A stretch of DNA of 64,000 nucleotides from Drosophila miranda (GCF_003369915.1 NC_046677.1:17378913-17442912), one strand, 5' to 3'. Shown: positions 1 through 15,237, numbered from the stretch's first letter. A program made the numbers and translations. Notes: generated by a model not told the origin, from the letters alone.

Positions 1-3000
1 TTGAATATAATTAAGGCTTCTTCGAAACGGATAGGATGTGCAATGAAGGCCTGTTCAAAAGGTTTCGAGGGTACTGCCACAGCCACCACAATCTCCAGAT
101 ATAAATTCAGTTGAACAAATGTTCAGGGATGTCAGACACAGACACTGTAGTCGCTCAACTGAATAGGTTCAACAATTTTCAAAAGGCAAACCGATTTATT
201 CTTTTAACCAACCTACCGATTATATGAAATACAGTTTTTTGCATAGTTTGATTCATTGTTAGTATAGCAAGAAAATTTGTGGTTTCCAGGACACGTTTTT
301 AGTGGATATTTATTAATTTTTTTACAAAAAAAATAAATGGCTCTGGTTGAAAAATGGAAAAAAATTGATCGATTCCACGCCAAAACGTTTAGAGGCGTCT
401 TAAACAGAATGGTTTAAATATTTAATAATAATTATAATAGTATAATAAATATATATTATATAATAATACAATATAATAATAATACAATATAATAAAAATA
501 CGGTATAATAATAATACAATATAATATATAATAAATATTAATAAAAATAAATATTAATGATTATAATACAAATAATTCATAATAATTTAATATTTAATAT
601 CTATAATAATAATTTAATAATTTAATACTAAAAAAATGTAATGCTAATAATAATTTAAAATATTAAATATGAATAATAATTTAATATATTATATATTAAA
701 AATAATTTAATATATTAAATATTAATAATAATTTAATATATTAAAAATTATGAGGTGTGCCCACACTTTTGTGCGACAAATTTTAGACCATTTTTCGTTG
801 AACATTTTTTTTAAATAAAGCAATAAAATCACTCTTAAAAAAAATTAGCCGGTCGTATAGAAAATTTATGAATTTATCGCATACAATTTTTTTTTCATTT
901 GAAAATCACGATGGAAAAGCTCTTAAAACAGCAATAAACTGAAATGTTAAAGCTGTGCCAACATTTAAGTCCGGCAAAAGAAAGAATGGTATTGTTTCGA
1001 TTGTCAGTTAATAAATAAGCAATTAATGAAGGAAGCACATTTATTAAATTATATATTAACCTCTTGGACAGACACAAAAAATTTAAGAACTAATAAAAAT
1101 ACATAAAATATATGTAAAATGTAGAGTGGCCGCTAGATACAGGATACTTCTGCCGCTCAGTGTACAAAGTGCGTGTCCTGCCGCCCCCTCCACCCCCCCC
1201 TGAATAACAGTCCAGTTTGCTGTCTACTCTTATCTTCCGTTAGAGCTCTATTCCGCTGCTTCATTTCCGCCCCCATCCATCGCCTTTACATGTGTTTTAT
1301 CCGCTATCTTTTTCGTCCCTTTTAGGGTTTAAGCCCCGTTTTTCAACTCCTCCGAGCGACATGTGCGTGAGTCGCTGCTGCTGTCCACGGCCCGGAGAAA
1401 CTAGACTGTCACTCCCAAAAGTTCATTGTCGAGTGGCAGAAACTGAAGCTGGGGCTGGGGGTGGAGCGGCAGCGACAGCGACAGCGGATTGCGATAAGCA
1501 ACAGCCTGCGGGGCTGCAGCTGAGAAACTTGGAAAAATTTTCGTTGATGGCGACAAAAAGAGCGAAAGAGAGGGAGAGGGAGGGAGACGGAAGCAGTGCA
1601 ACTAATTGTTTGGCAAAGTAAGTTGGGGAACGTGACTAAAATATCTGCCAAAGCGTATCAATTGCGGGGCCAATGAGCCGGCAAAAAGTCATCGAACCCC
1701 CCCAAAAACCATCGGAATATTTTGGATAGCAGGAAGACTCCCTGACAATTGCTGACTACGTCACACATCATCAATAAAACATTTGGGGGTTCTGCGAATA
1801 AAAACGTAAACCCAAATGTTGGCCAAAAGAGTTGGCCGCCGATCAACAGGCAGGCGGGCATAAATCAATCACTTCCTGCCGTTGGAGGAGCAATTGGCCA
1901 GGACCAGGACTGGGGGCCACTGGGGGCTGCCCTTCTATGGACGAGTGTCTGCTGAAATGTTATTTATGGGGCACATTCCGTTCCGTTCAGCTCCCTTTTT
2001 GTTTCGGATTCTCAAATTTGTGTGTTATTTGTGCGTTTTTGATTTGTGGCCGGGCCCGGCTCATAATCGACGACATTTGCTCTAATAAATATGTGATTTA
2101 TGCGGCATCGGAAGCGGAACCGGAAGCGGAACCGGAAAGTGCAACAACTCCCCTTTAATGAGACATATTTTGGGCCCTTTCTCGGGCTCTCTCTCTCTGT
2201 CTCCCTGCTGTTGTCTTTGGCCTGGCCAAAAGTTTACAATTTTTTGATTGACTTTGATCTGATTGATGCATTGCCCACGGGATTTGATTGACATTGATTT
2301 ATGGCCCACAGTGCGCTGGCATATTGCCCAGACACTGGTTGACAATTGAACATGTTCTCTGTGCTCCGTTCTCGGGTTTCGGGGATTTGCAATTGTTTTG
2401 AAAAGTTTATTCGCAGCTCCCAAAGGGGCGCCACATCAATCACTTCGGTTGCGGTGCGAATACTTTTATGGGCGAATGTTTCATTTCGATCATTTTTGGG
2501 TGTTGCTCTATCCATTAATTTGGATAATAATAGATGGAAAGTAATGTTTTATGTGAAATTTGGGTGGATTTGGGTCTCTTTTGTGTTAGCCCTGATAAGG
2601 GAAAGGGTCATAAGAAAACGTCCTTAAATGAAGAACAATGAAAGTGAGGAATGCATATATTTCAACCCATCCCTGCCTCACCCCCCCTCCAGCCACCCTG
2701 CCCTACCACATTATGCACTCACGACACTCAGCAGCTCATTCATTCTATTTATTCTGCACTTCAAAGCGGTGTGGCCATGCCCACTCCTACGCCCACTCCA
2801 AATCCATTCCACCTGTCCAAACAGCAGACACACAGTTGAGGTGAGCGAAAAGAATTTGCATAAAACACACGGCTGGCAAAAACTCCACACTATTTCATTT
2901 CATCTCCCACACGGCATTCCCTCTCTTTCGTAGCCACACTCGCTCTCTTTCGTCTATGTGTGTGTGTGTGTGAGTGCGAGTGTTTGTTTTAACATAAGTT

Positions 3001-6000
3001 TTTCATTACGATTGTCACGCACCTGCGATGAAACCACAGCAGAGAAACTGAGGATGCACTGCTGCCAAGAGTAGGGTCCCAAATCCCCGTATCACAAATG
3101 CAATTAAGTTCTCGCCGCTCAAAATTTGAATTTTCTTGCTTCTTGGGTGTCCTTAAAGGTTACTGCTTAATGGCTGCTCTTCCGCTCAGTTGAACCAAGT
3201 TACAGGAATATTATATGGCATGGTTTCACCGAGAAACTGCAGCAGAATGCTTCAATGAATCGACAGGGGGACGGCTGGTCAAGAATATCCATATCCAAGT
3301 ATGTGTGGAAATACTTTATTCCTTCCTTCTGGGTGTCTTTACATCTATGTACATCTGCATTTGCTTCTCTTAACGTGAGCTTTTACTACTGTATACTTAC
3401 ATATGTACATATTTGTAGGTTTTCAGTTCGATTTATATTCAGACTCACAATTATAGCGGCACCTAAACAGCGAATCACAACGCGGCGCAACGGGTTCAAT
3501 TCAACACTCTCCCGACTCATTTTTTCGCCACACTCTCTGAGTATTGTCAAGCCCTCTAAGACACTAGTTTTCGCCGGAGCAATATCAATGGTCGCTCTTT
3601 CTCTTTCTTGCCCACACTCACGGCTGCTGAGGAACACGCTCAAGGCGCGCTCTGTTCTTCTTGTCGCTTTTGATCCTCTCTGAGCGAGCCATCTCTAAGA
3701 ACTGCTAAGCAATGAAATTATACAATTATACATGATGAGTGAAAGTTGTACTGAGCAAAATGAGACTCGAAAATGAAGCGCGCTGCGGGTGGGCATCATG
3801 TGCGAGCAATTAGGAAGAGCACCAGAAGGAGAGCATGGAATGAGAGAGTACTAAGACGCCTACGCGGCTTTCTTCCAGTTCAAGTTTTCCCACGGCATGT
3901 GCCGTAAAAAGGGTTAAAAATTTGAAAACTCGTCAAATATAGTCGCGCAATTTATGTTGGTGTGGTGCCATGAAAAATATCAAATGTCCTGTCCTTAAAT
4001 CTAAGAAAATGTGCGTGACAGATCGTAAATATTTGTAAGTATTTGCAAGTGCAGTGGCACAAGGGATTTATATACATATTTAATACACACATATATACAT
4101 ACATGTACATACGTATATTTTTTTAATTTGCAAAATCGAAGCGAAGTTATATTCGAGGTTTTTCTCACGAAGTCTTGCTCTTCGTTCGCCATGGCATACG
4201 TGCCAAATGCAGATCTATTGCTCTCTCTATCTACCACTGGCGGAGAACTAGGCGCAGGCAAGAAGCAGATCCAAAAGAAATGAAAGAGAGCGTTCCCAAT
4301 AAGTTATGTAGCTCTCGCATTGTGTGCGCTCTTATTGGAAAAAAGTGCAGGAAACACAGAACTAAGAGCGCGGCGATTGTTCTCTTGTTTTGCTGTAGGA
4401 ACCATGATGGAGTTATACTGCCTTTTTTTCGGGTCATTACTCACACACATGCAATCAAAGCAAAGCTTGCTGCTGTATGTGCTGTTAATAAGCAAAATAT
4501 GCCTCGAAAACAGAGCGCATTGCGGACGTGGGACCACCTTGCAAGTTTCATCATGCTCTAAGCGCACTCTCTCACTCCCACCTATTCAGCAATGGGATAG
4601 ACAGTGGACGAGAATAAGCAGGCACAGCAATAGGACAGGGAGGACACGGATAATAATATTGCGATCCGACATATGTACACTCGTATATATGTACATATAT
4701 ACAGACGTATCCATATGCATCTAGTTTCTTGTTCCGATTGAAGTCCCCCCTTATCATGCCTGATAACTCTATCAGTGACAGATGAAATCAATCCCTGGCA
4801 CTCTATGTTCTTGCTGGTTAACACAAAATATAAATGGAATCCCGAGTGGCCGCCAGTGACGAGAAATAGGTTAAGCGGAAATTTAATTTAATTTCCCTTT
4901 GCATATCCCCCTATCCCCCTACTCTGGTGGCACTTTTTCTCCATCTCCCATTCCCACTCCCCTCCCTCGGTGGTTCTTGGCTGCCTTCTCCGATGGCGGC
5001 AATGGGCAACTATTTTTCGATTTACCACAAAAGTCGCTCTGGTTCTATCGGCTGCTTTTCGGCTACATTTCTAGTTAATTTCCGGCTAGAAATGAGCTGC
5101 TGCTCTGGGTATCCGTAGCGACGATTCACATGTGTGGCTCACATTACCAATGGGCCCAGGCCCCAGTCCCCCAGCCCCCAGTCGAAGGCTCCCCCCTTTA
5201 GCAGGTTGCATCGGGCCTCTCTCTCCGTCCTTCTGGGGTTTCCGTACGCCTTTGTGCATAATTTTCCAATTACTATCAATAAATTGGCCGTGTTCGGTTC
5301 CGTTTTCGGTTTCGGTTCTTTGCCTTCGAAGCCCCTAAAAATTAATTGAGAAATTATTACGCTGCAATAAATCCGTTTAGTTGGAGCCTCCCAGCTCCAG
5401 CTCCAGTGCCTGTGACTGTGACTGCACTTTAATTACCGTTTAGCATTTGCATTTTGGCCAATTTTTCGCAATTTGAGCAGCAGCTGCAGTTGCTTGAACA
5501 CCGACCATCGTCCATCGACCATCGAATCGACCATCGATTCGAATCGAATCGGAGTCCAAATCTGAAAGCTGGCGTTCGTGCTCGGCAAGCAAACATTGCA
5601 TAAATTGCCTGGCAATGGCCAATAAAATGCCACATGGAATGGCAACACTAGTCTTGGCTTTCCACATCTCTCCTCCCCATGCCCCCCCCAATGCCCCTTC
5701 TTGGTCGTAAGCCCGAGCCAAGAGTATGCCAATTTGTAGAGGGCTTCCTCACGGTGGAGAGGACTGAGCAGTCAGATGATTTTCTAGAAACTGCGAGTGT
5801 GTTCAGTGAAACGAGTGCGAATATTATGGCTAAGTGTACGATATCTACGATGTTATTGGCATGGAAAAAAGGGGTCCAAATTGAGTCCTAAGCTGCAACG
5901 GAAACTGCTCAAGCAATCATCAGAAATATGATGGGAGTGGAGACTGCAATGGCGATGAAGATCCAACGCCATTGGTGTGCCATGAAAAAGTATGCACATT

Positions 6001-6252
6001 TCTGGAAAATAGGAGTAGTTTTGGGATAGTAGTAGAACGTTACTTGGGAGTCGAAATGGGTTTATCATAAGACATTATTTGGGTGTAGAAAAATGGTAAC
6101 TAATCTGATGTATCTCATGTAATCTCATGTATCCAGATAGCGGCGTAACCCGCGACCTGCCCAACAGGATGATCTGAGAGGACCTCTACCCTAGAAACCT
6201 GGACAGATAATGGATCCAAATAATATCGCCCTCAAAATTCTTCGGCCTTGAT
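1..6252. other. Noncoding spacer or intronic DNA
   Basis: I see no credible coding exon here. Open frames are short, of low complexity, and unlike any family I know. The stretch contains the AT-only simple-sequence block at 415-745, CT- and CA-rich tracts, and TACATATGTA-type repeats near 3400-3420, 4080-4115 and 4670-4705. It also has bursts of CTCTC/GAGAG around 3530-3680 and 4195-4320. Enhancers or unrecognised transposon fragments may be present but cannot be called by eye. Confidence 0.6.
415..745. repeat. AT-rich TAA/TTA simple-sequence block
   Basis: About 330 bases made almost only of A and T, built from imperfect AATAAT, TATAAT and TTTAAT units such as repeated AATATAATAATA. It behaves as a degenerate trinucleotide or hexanucleotide microsatellite. 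No coding potential. Confidence 0.85.
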
Positions 6253-6840
6253 GACACGCATTTTTTTTATTATTTATTTTTTTTTAAGTTAATTTTTTTT
6301 TTTAAATTATCGTAATTTTTCATTTAAATGTTGTATAAGTTTCTCTTACAGAAACAGCAAAGAACATAATTATATCTGTGATAATATTTTATAATTAAAT
6401 ACAAGTTACATATTAAATTAAAAATAAAAAACTTAAAAAAAATGCATACAAATTCTTAAAAACGTTGTTCCAAATTTGAAATACTAAAATTTTAAAGGGA
6501 TAAAATATATAAATTTTAATGCATGAAAAAAAATTTGTTCCAATTCCAATGACACGCATTTTTTTTATTATTTATCTTTATTTTTATAATTTTTGTATTA
6601 ATTTTTTTATTTTATTTTTTTTTTAAATGATAGTAATTCTTACAGTAACATCAAAGAACATAATTTTATATGTGATAATATTTTATAATCAAGTAAATAT
6701 TACATAATAAATTAAGAATAAAAAACGTACAAATAAAATGCATTAAATTCTCAAACATTTTGTTATAAATTTTAAATACTAAAATTTTAAAGTGATAAAA
6801 TATATAAATTTTAATGCATGAAAAAACAGTTGTTCCAATT
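6253..6840. repeat. Diverged ~298-bp tandem duplication
   Basis: Two adjacent copies start with the same GACACGCATTTTTTTTATT at 6253 and 6551. They share, in the same order, TCTTACAG, CAAAGAACATAAT, GTGATAATATTTTATAAT, and a tail with ACTAAAATTTTAAAG followed by TTTTAATGCATGAAAAAA. The copies differ by many substitutions and small indels, so the duplication is not recent. AT-rich and without coding potential. Confidence 0.85.
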
Positions 6841-9800
6841 CAGCACAATCCTGGCAGATCCAGGTCCAAGCCACAGCTCCTTCGTATCTTCAGTTTCCTC
6901 CGTGCAGAAAGGACTTTCTGGTGAGGACATCCAATCCCTTTGCCGCACACAAGACTCTCCTTAAATTAATTCCAAGCTTGTGCAGTCATGCGGGGGGAGC
7001 TCCCCCGAGCTTTTCCAACCGAATGTTTCTATGCATTTTTATGAGCCATGTGCCATATGGAAGCCATAGCTGAACGTTGATGGCCCGTAATCATCAGGCA
7101 AATCACAATCACCGCACCACCGCCCCCTTGCCCCACAAAGGTACCCACACAAATTCTGCCGTTGACTCTGGCGCCTGGAATGAATGAACAATGAGTGGCA
7201 CATTCGCATTTGCGGCAGGCACCACCTGTTGGCGTCCACTAATTGCCCCCGAAAAAACTAGGCAACACAAATTGTTGCACCAAACTGAAAAGTCAATAGG
7301 AAAATGGGGAAAAAGGGCAAGAAGACTGAAACTTAAATACAAGAAGCGTGAAAGCAATTTGAGGAGCAAATTGGTAGCCACCTCTCAGTCGCTCTTTCTC
7401 TCCCTCTCTCAATATCTGTCTCTGTCGCGCAACTTTTCTTTCAAGTTGGGGAAACTTTTAGCTCGTTTTCTCCGCTGTCTTCTCTTCTCTCTGGTGTTTT
7501 TTTGTAGTTTTGCTATTTTTTTGCCGCTTGTGCTGGCTGTTCGAGGCATAACAATCGCATTTACCAACTTCATTTATTGTTTTGTTAAGCTGCTAACTTT
7601 AGTTTATGGCCAGGCGGCGGCACCCACTGGAAAAGCCCTTGCCCCTCTTTCCATGGCGCTCTGCATATAATTTGTCATATTTTTTAATGACTTTTCAAGT
7701 GAGTTTCTGGCTTGAAATAAAGTCAACACACAGACAACAAACGACAGACAGGGTAACAGAGAAACATTGGCAACAAAATCCAGGATTGTCCATGAAATGG
7801 TCTCCCTTTCTGTCTCTCTCTGTTTCGGTGGCTCCGTTTTTGGTTTCACGTGTCGTATACGTAGTTTGCGGTTATCCATATCCGTATCCATTTCCCCCCT
7901 CCTTTTGTAATTTATTTCACTGTACTTTGGGCATTTATTATGCAAACTACCACTCGAGTGTGGCCAACAGTTCTGGGCCATAAACGCAGACCCACTTTGC
8001 CACACAAATCATCATTTTTATTATTCCAAGCCAAAGCCGTCTAGTCTGTTATACTGCCCAATTCGCAGCAGCCCATTAAAACATTAGAAAGCTGATGATT
8101 TGTTTCAAATTGATAGGAATTTAAAGGAATACCAAATATCGGGTGTTTGGAAGGATGCAGAAATGTAAATTATAAGAAATTATTAATTAGAATACGAGAT
8201 TATTCGAAACAAATTCAAATATCTACAGACAAAGGTATCATTCGGTACTAAATTTTAGAAATTAAAAACCTGAGGCCAATCCGGGAGCATATGTAGAGGG
8301 CAAGGGGTCAAATATGTAGCCAGTAGATCAACAAGGGCCAACGTCCTCAAAACAGCCACAAGGTGCAGCATCCTTGCTCAAGATAATCTTTCAAATGAAT
8401 GTTAGCCAAATGCCTATGTGAAACATCCATCTCCGATCAACCCAGTATTTCCAGTGCTGTGGATGCAGCCGCTGAGCTGTGCTGCTATTTTATTGGCGAT
8501 GGTCTGGGTTTTTATTGGGTTTTAGTTTCCCAAATATAGAGCATAGGTTGGGAAAATAAAATCAGTTCGAATTTACGACTCAAGATTCAATTAAGATTCA
8601 AGAAAGATAATTAACATTAGAACATGACTACCGGTCGTGGTTCCTCTCTTTTCTCCCAAAGTTATTCCCATCTCCGAAGACAAATGCAAGCAAAAATTGA
8701 GAGAGATCGCGGTAGAGGCCCTTTTCGAACAGACAGACAGAGGGAGAGGGAGGGAGAAGGCTGTGGAGGTATGTTTATATGACGGATATAATGAATCACA
8801 AGTTTCCTTAGTTACACGACCCCCAACGAAATCGAAAAATAAAAAAAAAGGTGGAATAATTTTCTGTCTCCGAGTGACTTCCAAAAACTCCTGGACTTCG
8901 TCTGTGGCTCTTTTTTTCAGGTTACTTCTCTACTTCCACTTCTCTCTTTTACTTAGCTTAATTCATATCTACAAAAATCCATACTTTTATTTTTGTCTAA
9001 TTTCAATAAGTTTTTATGTAACTTTTCAAAAGTCCCCCAGAGCGGGACTCCGACTGAATGTTCAACAAGTTATACGAGTATCTAAACAATTTGTATGCTC
9101 ATTGCCCTTTTTTTTTTGCATTATAAATCAGAACCTGAAGGGGGGTTTCCCGCATTAATGCATCCGCATGTAAACACTGGCAGACAGGCGGGGCGGGGCT
9201 CCTGCCCGATTGTTTGCTTTCTCATTGCTCGGAGCTAGGACTCCGGGCACGTCAGCTATGTCAACGCCAGCGATGGCCACAGAGACAACGGCAACCACGG
9301 CGACGGCGATGGAGATGGCTATGGCGACCCCGCCTCCAGACCGCAAAGCATTTCTCTGCTGGCACCGCAAAGAATGCCACAACTGAGAAGTGGCAAGGAA
9401 ATGGCAAACAGCAGAACCCAAAACCCAAAACCCTAAACCGAGACTGACATTTTGTTATGCCCTTGCAGGGATAAGCACGGGCAAAATGTTGCTTTACACC
9501 CAAAAAAAAAACACAATATTTGCACTAAAGTTTCACTAAATTTAACGGAAGATCTAGGCAAATAATTAAGTAGGACATTAGTTTAGCAGGGGATATGTTT
9601 TACAGTAAAAATATTTACAGAATGGGAAGAGTGCTCGGAATTTTAAAAGGTCTTCTTGGAGCGATAGAGCTCGAAAGGAGCCACATCTGTTGTTGTCTTC
9701 TCTTCAAAATAAACCCAGGAAGATACCTATGTTTCACTGTTTCAATTTCTGTAGCCACATAAAATCATTTGCCCAATTAATGCGAAATTACCAGCCATAA

Positions 9801-12800
9801 TTTTGAAGACCTATCAGAGCCAGGCAAGGCTTCAGCCAGAAAACTCATTAGGAAATTCAAGCGACCATAAAGTTGTCAACTCTTTCCGCCAGCCACGTGA
9901 AAGCACACATTACGTATACGTAATAATATTCCGAAATTGCACTCGATTGGATCGTTTAGAGGCCTGAGGTGTCAGACAGGACTCGTTCTGCCCCGCCTTT
10001 CTCCTTACAAGCACTTCCTGCGCCACTCCACTCCACTCCACTCCACTCCACGGCACTCCTTTTTGTACGGATGGATATTGTCGCTTGGCAATTTGAAAAA
10101 CCTGCCGCTAACAAGAAAATCGAACACCTCCTGGCAATTGTAGGCGTGTGTGAGTATGTGTGTGCTGCGTGTGTGTGCGTGTGTGTGTGAGTGAGTGAGG
10201 CCATCAACCCTTGACAACTTTTCCATTTCAGACAATTTTGAAAAGTTCTCTTTGCTGGGCTTCCGCTTGTCGTACCCTTTCGCTGAAATCCCCCACAATT
10301 TTGTCGTTCGAACTTATGGAAAGAGTTTCTTGGCGAGCACGAAGAGAAACTTGCGTGTTGACACACACACACACACGCAACATATACTATGCCCTGACAG
10401 GCTCGTAACGGCAGTTTTGATAACTATATTACAGACATACATGCTCTTATATATACACTACGGGATACGTGGCTACGACATCATTGTTCCGTCTTTCCGC
10501 TCCGATAGGTTCTATACAGTAGAAGCTTCGACCCTCTAAAGCATGTATATTTGGGAGTGAATCAAGGTTTTTATTTATGTTATTAGCTATTTATTCTTCC
10601 CACCCGACTTTTTCTTCGCGATACGCCATTCGTAATGATCCAGCATCGATCTACATCTCTTTCAGTGGCCGTATACATTTTTTTTTTAAATGCATTTTCT
10701 TATAAAAAATGCTTTGAGTCTATTCCATTGATCGGCAGTGTATATGGAATTCTTCTAGAAGGGCCGTGCATTTATGGATTATTTATAAGCACTAGGGATG
10801 CCGTATAAATCAGATAGGGAATCAATAGGGGAGCTAATAAAGGCCTATAGTGCCATGGTTGCCCCACTGGGCGGTATAGCTAAGGGGAAGATTGGTGAGA
10901 CACGATGGGCATCTCATGGGAAGGACGGGTAGTTGAAGTGAGGGAAATATTTCAAAAATGAAAATATAATAAAGACTATATTTTTCAGCAATTTTTAATG
11001 ATGTTGGAGATCCCAATCGCTGCGTATACTCTTGTAAAACTCAGTATTAAATTATCTACAGATCTACCAAAATATTTCACATTCTTCTAATATCCATAAA
11101 AATACCAAAACTACCGAAAAAGCGAACATTTGCTTATTTCAATAGGTTTTCAGATCAAAGCTAATAAAATTATATGCCAATTGGTTAAATAAGCTAAGCT
11201 TCAATAAATTTTAGCAAAAAATAGTGGCTCAAAAGTATATGGAAATATGTTTTTATTGACTTTTTTTTTGGCCTCGGTTGCCATTTCCACAGAAATGCCC
11301 ATATATGTACTTCTTTCCCCATTGATCAACACTATGCATATTTCTCTAAATTATTATTTTTATTTATTATTATTATTATTTATTATTATTATTTATTATT
11401 ATTATTTAGTATTATTATGTATTATTATTCTTATTTATTATAATTGTTATTTATTATTATTATTAATTTTTAAATTATTTCTCTCTAAACTCTCCCCCCA
11501 TTTGTTGCCCTATTCACCTGCCGCGGAGTGTATGCGTGTGTGGTCCGCGCACAGAAACTTCCTTCCGCTTATCGAAATGCTCGCACATTGAGACCCGACT
11601 TTTATTTATATTTATTTTTTATACTCCTTGATAATTACTAAACGTTTTTATTGCGGCGACAACTTGATAAGCAGGCAGGCGGACCCGCCCTTACCCCTGG
11701 CCCGAGTTTATGCTAATGTTTTTTTCCCTCCTCCTTTTTTCGACCTTTTCTTGGGCGCAGGGAATTTATTTCTTTCTTTTTTCCTTTTGGTAGGCCTTCA
11801 AATATGCACGATAATAATTTTATAGTGTTAAATGGGCCGCACACAGAAAGCGAGAGCCCCAAAACCCCTTTCAGAGTCGTTACAGAACATTAACTTTTGT
11901 GCCAAAGGACGCCATTTAGCTCCGACAAAACGCTAAGCATATTTTCTTATCACACACTCCCACTCGCACTCTCCGGGAGGAAACATATTTCATTAAAAGC
12001 CAACTCGCATAAATCATAACGCAAGGCACACGCCACACAGGGACTACGGCCCACGGCCACGCCCACGGACACGGTCGAAAATGCTAATTAGCCGCTCAGG
12101 TCTCTTGGGAAAGTCTTCGAGCCTCGAGCTCCAATCAGATTGGGATTTCTTTCCACGCGCTGCTCATATGGGAATAAAAACGCTGACGCCTACACTGGGA
12201 GAAATGTGAATATTTGGGATAGGAACACTTCTTCTTCCTACGCGTCATAGGTTAGACGCAACATTTTTTTCTCGACAATCTATTTTATTCACTATTGTGC
12301 ATGTATTAGTTGTCGAAAATATTTTTCTTATCAAAGTTGGAATCTTATTCGAAAAAAATTTGATCATTGTTCGTGGATTTCGAAATTTCTAGAAATTGCT
12401 ATGCATTTTTGGTGGCACTTCGCATTTGATAGTCTTGTGGCAAGAGCTGCAGTTTTTTTTGATGAAAAATTAATTACAATTTAAGAAATAACCAAGGCTG
12501 TTGCATATCAACTTTTTTTCAATTCTTTACAAATAAATAGCTATTCAAATTTTAATGCAAGAATGGGTGTATATCAGGAATTCCTTGCAGTTAACAGAAA
12601 CTGGAATTAAATTCCTTTTTAATTCTATTTATTCGAAATATATCTAACGATCTTCAAATCACATTTCAAGAGCTTGGACATTGACCAGTAATTCAGTTAC
12701 TGGATCCCCCCCAAAAACCTGGGAGGGGTAGCTCGTAGAAAATTTTCACTTTGTAGGCAATTTTTTTATGGCCTGGGCTCCTCTTTGACTTTTGATGTAA

Positions 12801-15237
12801 TTTAATTCGACGACAGACAATTTGCAATTTGCATTTGAATAGCCGGCGGCCAAAAAAAGTTGAAAGTAAATCGGTAAAATCGTTTTTATGTACAAATAAT
12901 GAAAATGCCATCAGGGGGGTGTGTAAAGGGGGGAGTACGCGAGTCGTGCGTGACTGCAAAATATTATTGAATAAAGAAAGGCGAAAAAAACCGATACCAG
13001 TGGCCCCCAAATCGCGCACCGTGGGTTGGGTGTGGCTGGAAATTGTTCGAGAATATTTGCTTTATCAAGTTTGATTAATGGCTTTATAAGTATACTCTGG
13101 GAGAGAAGTACCTAATCATATGTATGTATATTCCTTTTGCTGAATCCATAGCTGATTTGAACCAGGCGCACACTTGGATCTCAGAGCCAGAATAAAGGAA
13201 TAAAGGTACAATTTGACTCCCATTAGGCTCTCTCAGAAGGGGCGTAAGAAACCTGGGAATCAGGTATCAAATGAAGCATAATTTCGTGTTGAATATTATA
13301 TTTTACCAAATGTTTGTTTAACCATTAATCTGATGTCATTTGGGGAATTTGTTCGCCCCCACTCACAGTGGCCAATCTAGCAGGAAAGAAGCACCATTTT
13401 TGAAATGCGGAATTTAAAAATTTCCAGAATTCTTCCAGAAACAAAAAAAAAGGCTAAAAAACTGTTTTTGTTAAAGACACATATTTTAATATTCGTCTTT
13501 ATTTAAATACCAAAAAAATATTTGATGCCGTTAAAAACAAAATTAAATAAAATAAAACAAAAATATAAATAAAATAAAATAATAAAATAAATAATAAAAA
13601 AAAAAATAAACTAAAAAAAGTCAACTTTTGTCACTTTAATGGGATATCCGGGATATCTGTACAGTAAAATTTTTTAATTATTTGAATAATTAATTATATG
13701 TATATATACTTATATATTTTTTTGGTTTTTTTGAAAGTGTCTTTTATCAAAAAAATTGATTTTTATTCTTTAAATAACCTTTTTTATATTAATTTATTAT
13801 ACAAAATTAAATATTTGTTGCTTAAAAATGATATAATTTTGTCTACATCTTTTTAATAAAAACCGATTTTGTTCCTGCTGGATTGGCTATATTTCAATCC
13901 CATTGCCATTGTGCCACTGTGCGAGCAATCAACATTAGAAGCAGCTGCTCTGGCTGGCTCAAGCGCTGACCTTTTCAAGTTTGAGGGCATCGAGCGGATC
14001 ATTAAGAAGCCATTAGGCATCGCATTGCAAATCCTAGCCGAGCCGTCAATGCTGCTATCCCTCCACGCCTCGAGGCAGGCAAAAGGAGTCCATGGAGCCG
14101 GCTCCCGGGCCCCATCGAGTGAGTGAGTGCCGAACTGACGTTGGTCATGTGTTTTATGCAAATTCAATTGTTTCCTGTTGCATTGCAAATTGTTTGCCGC
14201 CGGCAATCGAGCATCGATGCCGGCTGGGGGTAGGGATGTGCGTGGAATCCCTCTTGCTGTGATTGGGGATATGCAGGGCGCATTGTGGGCCCCCAGTCGA
14301 CAGTCGGAATCAACCGAAAGCCTGCAGCTGCCACTCAAGGGATGAATGAGCCTCGGCATTAATGAAGTCGCCATTGACTGGCAAGAGATGGACAGCAAAA
14401 GGCTGACTTGTGCTCGTATGAGGGCGACAAAAAGTTTTCAAATCTGACCCGCCCACCCGCTGAGGCGAACGCCCTCCCTACCCCCGCCCGCCCACTGTGC
14501 ATGCAACCACAAAATCTGTGTGCCGCCAACACAAAAACAGCAAACAGCAAAACCGAGCAAACAAATTAAGCGGCAATGACATGCAAGTTTAGACGCGCCC
14601 ACAAGGCACACAAATACACGGATAAAACCCACACGGAAGCCCCACAACCACACAAACACACACATGCAGACATAACTTTAATGCCGCAAATTTATAAATG
14701 CCAAAAGCTCTCTCTTCTCTCTGTCTCTCCTCGCGTGTGCTTGACAATTTGCATACAAATGTGTACACAAAATAATACCTGCCAATAAAAATAATTGACA
14801 ACTGACAGTAAAAATAAACAACCCCAAAGCACACGCACTCTTAAGCACACCACCACCCCAACCCCCCCCCACTGGTGGGGCTTCAAAGCAGAGCAAATAT
14901 TAAATAAACCGGATACAGAATGGGAGGCTATGGGTGGCTTTTGTAGTCGAATGTTTAAATACCCTTGGAGATGCATTGCTCTACTACGGCAGTAATGTAT
15001 AGCACAAATATATTAAAATATACTTCATTTCTTAAGAAAAAGAAGATACTCCACCCACCCATTGGATGATTCGATTTACAAAAATACAATAATTTTAGGT
15101 ATCTCAAGAAAACAAATCGAATTCCGATTATGATTTTGAGTCGCTTTTGGTTCGCTTGGTCCTGAAAACTATGGATTTTCTTTAGAAATATTTACACTCT
15201 TAATGCAAATATTTGCTTTTTTATCTTATCATTTCAG
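6841..15237. other. Noncoding spacer or intronic DNA
   Basis: Nothing here supports a gene. The longest frame (13853-14398, minus strand) gives a compositionally odd 181-residue translation without domains. The stretch contains a CACTC/CACTCC run near 10020-10050, CA repeats near 10360 and 14645-14665, a TTATTA block near 11350-11470, and A-rich tracts near 13440-13610. Many AATTAATT- and ATTTGCAT-type words are compatible with cis-regulatory DNA, but none is a specific call. Confidence 0.55.
11349..11471. repeat. (TTA)n-type microsatellite
   Basis: An imperfect array of TTATTA units interrupted by TTTATT, TTTAGT and ATGTAT, about 120 bases long. Its translation gives a Tyr/Leu/Ile-rich frame that looks like a membrane protein but is only a repeat artefact. 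Confidence 0.85.

Noticed and set aside
13853-14398. 181-codon minus-strand open frame
   Set aside because: No domain, signal or coding-like composition. No splice partners. Likely chance.
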